This document shows, piece after piece, positions 59,884 through 64,000 of a stretch of 64,000 bases of DNA. The stretch is from Saccharicrinis sp050589685 (GTDB taxonomy: Bacteria > Bacteroidota > Bacteroidia > Bacteroidales > Marinilabiliaceae): assembly GCF_050589685.1 (NCBI RefSeq), contig NZ_JBNGOS010000021.1:1-64000 (forward strand). The letters run 5' to 3'. Within the stretch, counting starts at the first letter, position 1, and each line of letters opens with the position of its first letter. Made by a program: the position numbers and the translations under genes. A model generated the notes under the pieces. It was not told the DNA's origin. It was given only the letters and a program-made list of their open reading frames with translations, and searched no databases.

Positions 59884-61221
59884 CTACAAAACGATAGGAA
59901 TCCCCTTGTAAAAATCAAGAATTTTATTTCGCAAAATATACTCGTATTTCGATTGCAATAGATCGGACTGGGCACGGGTATAATCCGTTTTAGCCACATT
60001 ATAATCAACCGAGTTTACCAGTCCAACACTGAATTTTTGCTCCGTATAACGGAACGACTCCTTGTACGACTCAACCGCTTCGCGACTCGAAAGGTAATTG
60101 TTGTATGCTGCCAATGCGTCGGCATAGGCTTGCTGTATCTCTTTTCGTAAAGCCAATTTTTCCTGCCCCAAAGAATATTGGGCATCCAGCACCCTGATTC
60201 TGGCATTTTTAACATTCGTACGGGTTTGCAGCTTGTTAAAAATCGGAATATTCAAAGACGCCCCGACATAGGTATTTTTTGTGGAATTGATTTGATCGCT
60301 TAAGGAGCGGTTTATTCCGTTAGGATCGTCCATTAACCAGTTGGCACTAGCTCCCCACTGCCCAACCAAGCGCAAGCTGGGATAATAACCACTTTTGGCA
60401 ATATCCACCTCTACCTCTGAACTTTCCAACTCATATTTAGCCCCTTTTATTTGAGGCATAATGCCCAATGCGGCAGAATAAACCGCAGCGGGTCTGTCTA
60501 TTTTCAAGTTCTCTATTTCAGGTATAACAGGGGATATCACGTCAAAATCGTCCACATTTTCCAAATCGAGCAATTGCGCTAAATCCAACAAGGATAGTAC
60601 TAAATTATTTTGTTGCTGTGTAACGGTCAGTGCCTCCTTTGCAGCCTGAGATTTTATTTCCAAATAACTTCCCTTAGCCTGACTGCCTGCATCCACCAGT
60701 TTCCGTGTTCTTATAACTTGTTGATTTGTTACTTCGTATTGTTCTTCTGCAACAGCCAGCAACTCTTTATCAAACAAAATTTGCAAATATTGACCGGTAA
60801 TTTGCAAGGCGATATCATTTCTGATTTCTTCGTTTAAAGCGAGCGAAGCCATTAGATCAATTTTATTTCGTTTAACGGTATTTCTGGCATTAAGCCCACT
60901 GAACACATCTACCGAAGCACCGATTCCCAGGCCAAAAGAACGGTTGTTTACATCGATATTTTCGGCTTCCTGTTGAACCCAGGTATAACCGTAACTGTGT
61001 CCGTAAGACGACTGTGCATTCAGGCTTGGCAACCTGTTTAACGCACTTTGTCGCAACTCGTTTTGCTGAAAATCCGTATTTAACGATTGTCTTTTTATAA
61101 CGATATTATTTTCAAAAGCATAACTGATGCACCGTTCAAGTGTCCATGCCTCCTGTGCTCTTATCGGTGCTGCGCTTAAAAAAAATAGTCCGACAAGTAA
61201 TGGTAATGATGTTTTTGTCAT
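59884..61221 (-). CDS. TolC-family outer-membrane efflux protein
   Basis: 445 residues from the ATG at 61219-61221, which puts the signal peptide (LPLLVGLFFLSAAPIRAQ) right at the N-terminus; the upstream in-frame start would add 32 residues. The duplicated helical/barrel plan of the family is visible, with LSLLDLAQLLD and the QVIRTRKLVDAGSQAKGSYLEI and FRYTEQKFSVGLVNSVDYN repeats. It forms the exit duct for the MacA/MacB-type pump encoded upstream. It follows the first adaptor by 67 bp. Confidence 0.92.
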   Translation of the reverse strand: MTKTSLPLLVGLFFLSAAPIRAQEAWTLERCISYAFENNIVIKRQSLNTDFQQNELRQSALNRLPSLNAQSSYGHSYGYTWVQQEAENIDVNNRSFGLGIGASVDVFSGLNARNTVKRNKIDLMASLALNEEIRNDIALQITGQYLQILFDKELLAVAEEQYEVTNQQVIRTRKLVDAGSQAKGSYLEIKSQAAKEALTVTQQQNNLVLSLLDLAQLLDLENVDDFDVISPVIPEIENLKIDRPAAVYSAALGIMPQIKGAKYELESSEVEVDIAKSGYYPSLRLVGQWGASANWLMDDPNGINRSLSDQINSTKNTYVGASLNIPIFNKLQTRTNVKNARIRVLDAQYSLGQEKLALRKEIQQAYADALAAYNNYLSSREAVESYKESFRYTEQKFSVGLVNSVDYNVAKTDYTRAQSDLLQSKYEYILRNKILDFYKGIPIVL

Positions 61222-61288
61222 TTTTAGCTTGCTTAAAATTGTACATTTCGAGAAAATAAGATAAACAAAATATATGAATGGTTCAATG

Positions 61289-62371
61289 TTAAGATTTTGG
61301 AACCTTAATTTTATCATCTTTGCTCACACCTGCTTTCACCTCAATCTGGATTCCATCCGAGATCCCGGTTTCAATTTGTTTTTTCTCAAATTGCTGTTCG
61401 GCCACTTCCACTTCAACATAAGCGGTGTCGTTTTCAAATTGCAACAGTCTTTCGTTGATAGCCAATACACTATCCCTCCTGTCTAAAACTATATCGGCAT
61501 TGGCACTATACCCGGCCCGTATAAACTGGCCTTCTTTTAGGTTTACGTCTGCTTTGATCTCAAACTGAATCGCTCCGTTATCTTCCACCCCTTTAGGTGA
61601 AATATACTCAAGCTTCGCGTCAAAAGTCTCGTCCTCGATAGCGCCAATTGAGAGCACCAGATCCATACCTTCCTTAATTTTGCCCACTTCCGTTTCATCT
61701 ACCTTTCCTTCAAATACCATTTCACCCATATCGGCCAGAATAGCGACCGTTGTCCCATCATTAAAAGTATTGCTCTTGATTACGGAATTCCCTACCTCAA
61801 CGGGCACATCCAGCACCATTCCCTCAATTGTTGCCTTAATAATGGTATTGGTTTGCGCGCCCATTTTTTTGGTGACACCTTCCTTTATCAATTGCAGGTT
61901 GTTGTCGGCCGCATTCACATCTTCCTTGGCATTTTCGTACGCCATCAGTTGGTCCAGGTATTCCGACTCGGCAATTACCCCTGTATCGAACAGTTCTTGC
62001 TTTCTTTGGTATTCGATTTCCGCATTCCTGAATTTAATCTTCGCTTTGTTCAGCTGCGACTCGGCGTTGTTCACCTGAACCATTTCCGGTATAATTTGAA
62101 TCTTGGCGATCAGATCGTTCTTTTTCAGGATGTCCCCCGGTTCCACATAGATTTCGGTAATAATACCCGATTCCTGTGGTTTAATCTCAATCTCTTGCCT
62201 TGGGACCACAGATCCGGTAGCCACCGTTTTTTTAACGATATCGGCATATTCGGCCGACTCTGTTTCAAAAACAACTTCTTTCTCTCTTGACTTATCGTAT
62301 AAGTAATAGAACCCTCCTACAAAAACGACAGAGAATATCGCTATAAATAAAATGTTTCTTACTCGTTTCAT
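61289..62371 (-). CDS. MacA/HlyD-like periplasmic adaptor
   Basis: 360 residues. N-terminal anchor (NILFIAIFSVVFVGGFYYL), then lipoyl halves (EIEIKPQESGIITEIYVEPGDILKKNDLIAKI and TIIKATIEGMVLDVPVEVGNSV) around a coiled-coil hairpin, then barrel domain. Shorter than the other adaptor at 58357 and clearly a different paralogue. It lies between the permease gene (32 bp upstream) and tolC, all in one direction, and should bridge the permease to the TolC duct. Confidence 0.92.
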   Translation of the reverse strand: MKRVRNILFIAIFSVVFVGGFYYLYDKSREKEVVFETESAEYADIVKKTVATGSVVPRQEIEIKPQESGIITEIYVEPGDILKKNDLIAKIQIIPEMVQVNNAESQLNKAKIKFRNAEIEYQRKQELFDTGVIAESEYLDQLMAYENAKEDVNAADNNLQLIKEGVTKKMGAQTNTIIKATIEGMVLDVPVEVGNSVIKSNTFNDGTTVAILADMGEMVFEGKVDETEVGKIKEGMDLVLSIGAIEDETFDAKLEYISPKGVEDNGAIQFEIKADVNLKEGQFIRAGYSANADIVLDRRDSVLAINERLLQFENDTAYVEVEVAEQQFEKKQIETGISDGIQIEVKAGVSKDDKIKVPKS

Positions 62372-62403
62372 GGTTTACTGTATATATTGGTTCGTGTATT
62401 TGT

Positions 62404-63669
62404 TTAAATTTCGGATCGAATAGCCTCGATGGGCTTGATGGAAACAGCGCGCCGGGATGGAATGATCCCCGCCAAGACACCTGATGCGATCAGGATGCAG
62501 AGCGCCCAAATGGCCACCTGAAAATCCACCTGGGGATTTACAAATCCGGAACTTTCGGACGGTGAAGAACCTATGGCTTGGCTCACCAGCTCTATAATAG
62601 ATATACCTATAAACATTCCAATGGTTCCAGCCACCGAGGTTAAAAAAACAGATTCGGTTATTACCGCTGATATAATATTGGAGGGCGTAGCTCCTATGGC
62701 CCGCTTAATGCCAATTTCCTGTGTTCGTTCCTTTATGATGATCAGCATGATGTTACTGATTCCGATAATTCCGGCAAGCAGTGTCCCGATGCCCACAACC
62801 CATACCAGTATGTCAATCCCCAGGAACAGGCCTTTCATTTTTTTAAACTCTTCCCCCACGTTATTGGAACCAAAAGCCCCATGGTCTTCAGGGTGGATAT
62901 TGTGCCGCTCTGCCAATAGCGTTTTCACATGCTTTTCCACCTCCACCATATCGTATTCGGGCTCGGCCGTTATTGAAAAATGCCCCACGACATTGTTGTA
63001 GTTATAAACAATCTGGCAAGTTGAAAAAGGTATCAGTACCGAAGCATTTTGGTTTTCGCCCCAGCGCCCCGAATGCTTTGACTCAAAAGTGCCGATGACC
63101 TGAAAATACAACTCGCCGATTTTCACATATTGATTCACCGGGTCTTCATCCTCCTGAAACAGATCTTCTCTGACCTTCTTTCCCAGAACCACGACTTTTC
63201 GTCTGGTATCCAAATCTATTTGATTGATATATCGTCCGCCTTTTAAAGTCACCGGATCAATTTCAAATTCCTGTGGTACGATACCGCCCACTTCGTACGC
63301 ACCCTCTTGCGAACCGCGGGTAATAGCAGTTGCATTCTGATACCCTCCACCGTTCATTCGGGGCGCAACAATATCGATACCTGCTATTTTATTTTCCAAG
63401 GCGTACTTATCTTCATACCTAAAATAGAAACGCCTGTTTCGGGGAAACCCTTTGTAAGGTTTTGAAGTAGGGCGGGTCCATATAAACATGCTGTTGGTGG
63501 CAAAGTCGCCCATATTGGCATAAACACCGTTTTCGAGTCCCTTGCCGGCACCCATCATGATCATCAACATAAAGATACCCCAAAACACCCCAAACCCGGT
63601 CAGTGCAGTCCTCAGCTTGTTTTTTTTGAGCGTATAAAATATTTCTTGCCATTTATCAATATCAAACAT
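62404..63669 (-). CDS. MacB-like ABC transporter permease
   Basis: 421 residues. N-terminal helix followed by a large MacB periplasmic core domain, then the FtsX-type permease domain with three C-terminal helices: IIIKERTQEIGIKRAIGATP, then VFLTSVAGTIGMFIGI and IWALCILIASGVLAGIIPSRRAVSIKPIEAIR. It lacks a nucleotide-binding domain, so a separate LolD/MacB-like ATPase must exist, probably beyond the window end. Second permease of a pair, 11 bp after the partial one. Confidence 0.92.
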   Translation of the reverse strand: MFDIDKWQEIFYTLKKNKLRTALTGFGVFWGIFMLMIMMGAGKGLENGVYANMGDFATNSMFIWTRPTSKPYKGFPRNRRFYFRYEDKYALENKIAGIDIVAPRMNGGGYQNATAITRGSQEGAYEVGGIVPQEFEIDPVTLKGGRYINQIDLDTRRKVVVLGKKVREDLFQEDEDPVNQYVKIGELYFQVIGTFESKHSGRWGENQNASVLIPFSTCQIVYNYNNVVGHFSITAEPEYDMVEVEKHVKTLLAERHNIHPEDHGAFGSNNVGEEFKKMKGLFLGIDILVWVVGIGTLLAGIIGISNIMLIIIKERTQEIGIKRAIGATPSNIISAVITESVFLTSVAGTIGMFIGISIIELVSQAIGSSPSESSGFVNPQVDFQVAIWALCILIASGVLAGIIPSRRAVSIKPIEAIRSEI

Positions 63670-63680
63670 GACTTTAAGGA

Positions 63681-64000
63681 TTATTCATCGCGCAAAGCGA
63701 CAATCGGTTTTATGCGTGCGGCTCTTCGGGCAGGGATATATCCGGCCAAGGCACCCGCCAACACAATGAGCAAGGCCGCTCCAATAGCCAAATCAAAATC
63801 AACACCGGGGTTGCGGAAAAAATCGGAGGCAGGCATATGGCCCGAAACGAGTTCGAGAATTCCGACGCCCACCAGCAGGCCCAAAAATCCGGCCACCGCT
63901 GTTATTATTATAGACTCCTGTAAAATCAGGCTTACTACCGATGCGGGGGAGGCCCCAATGGCCTTCCGTATCCCTATTTCCTTGGTACGCTCCTTCACCA
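63681..64000 (-). CDS. MacB-like ABC transporter permease (C-terminal part, truncated by window end)
   Basis: Only the last ~106 residues are inside the window: a KERTKEIGIRKAIGASPASV coupling-helix segment, helices ESIIITAVAGFLGLLVGVGI and FDLAIGAALLIVLAGALAGYI, ending PARRAARIKPIVALRDE. It is the paralogue of the permease at 62404 and its upstream gene, likely to form a heterodimer. The real start lies beyond 64000. Confidence 0.9.
   Translation of the reverse strand, partial: VKERTKEIGIRKAIGASPASVVSLILQESIIITAVAGFLGLLVGVGILELVSGHMPASDFFRNPGVDFDLAIGAALLIVLAGALAGYIPARRAARIKPIVALRDE

Noticed and set aside
1..64000. CRISPR array
   Set aside because: No regularly spaced direct repeats of 25-40 bp were found anywhere; the recurring 189-bp unit is dispersed and not an array.

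Overview
The window reads as a chromosomal segment of a low-to-medium GC member of the Bacteroidota, most likely Bacteroidales/Marinilabiliales-like. The support is: promoters of the Bacteroidetes type (TTG-N19/20-TAnnTTTG; the sdhC one matches perfectly), few Shine-Dalgarno sites, gldH downstream of ricT, a type-B succinate dehydrogenase/fumarate reductase with one cytochrome b subunit, a fused ResB-CcsA cytochrome c maturation protein, a TonB-dependent receptor and large hybrid histidine kinases. No species is assigned.

Layout. 1-4.7 kb is accessory: an AAA ATPase plus RloB-like TOPRIM pair (AbiL-like defence module), a frameshifted PHP-domain remnant, a possible recombinase-tail remnant, two unknown secreted proteins and a stretch of small repeats. 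4.7-8.8 kb is a minus-strand block holB-ricT-gldH-trmB-ATL (DNA polymerase delta', PSP1 protein, lipoprotein, tRNA m7G46 methyltransferase, alkyltransferase-like protein). 9.1-13.7 kb holds a COG0731-type radical SAM protein followed in the same frame by a glycosyltransferase, two unknown proteins and a CPBP protease. 13.9-17.4 kb is sdhCAB. 17.7-24.7 kb has a GT2 glycosyltransferase with a polytopic membrane partner, frr, a hybrid kinase, a SPASM radical SAM protein and an OmpA-like lipoprotein. 25-32.5 kb has dxs tightly followed by a TonB receptor, then a secreted PepC-like peptidase and a secreted two-repeat protein. 33-47.3 kb has a 1148-residue hybrid kinase, ccsBA divergent from an outer-membrane barrel gene, a DUF4268-like protein, ppc, glnS and folB. 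47.5-49.1 kb has tRNA-Cys beside a decayed antiporter tail, a YwbE-like protein and an ArsC-like protein. 49.6-54.6 kb is an uncharacterised lipid-flavoured locus: HTH regulator, CPBP protease and reductase/epimerase facing a START-domain/SDR/SDR operon with a double palindromic operator upstream. 55.2-57.4 kb is mnmH-selD (tRNA selenation). 58.3-64 kb is a minus-strand ABC-type tripartite efflux operon (two MacB-like permeases, adaptor, TolC, terminator, second adaptor), running off the window end.

The clearest non-gene signal is a dispersed element of about 189 bp present four times (11.6, 31.2, 32.6 and 57.7 kb). It has imperfect terminal inverted repeats, a long internal hairpin, and in three copies exact 5-bp flanking duplications (TTCAA or TTTAA). 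It looks like a recently active MITE-type element with no transposase in the window.

All functional calls rest on motif reading by eye; no database search was run.
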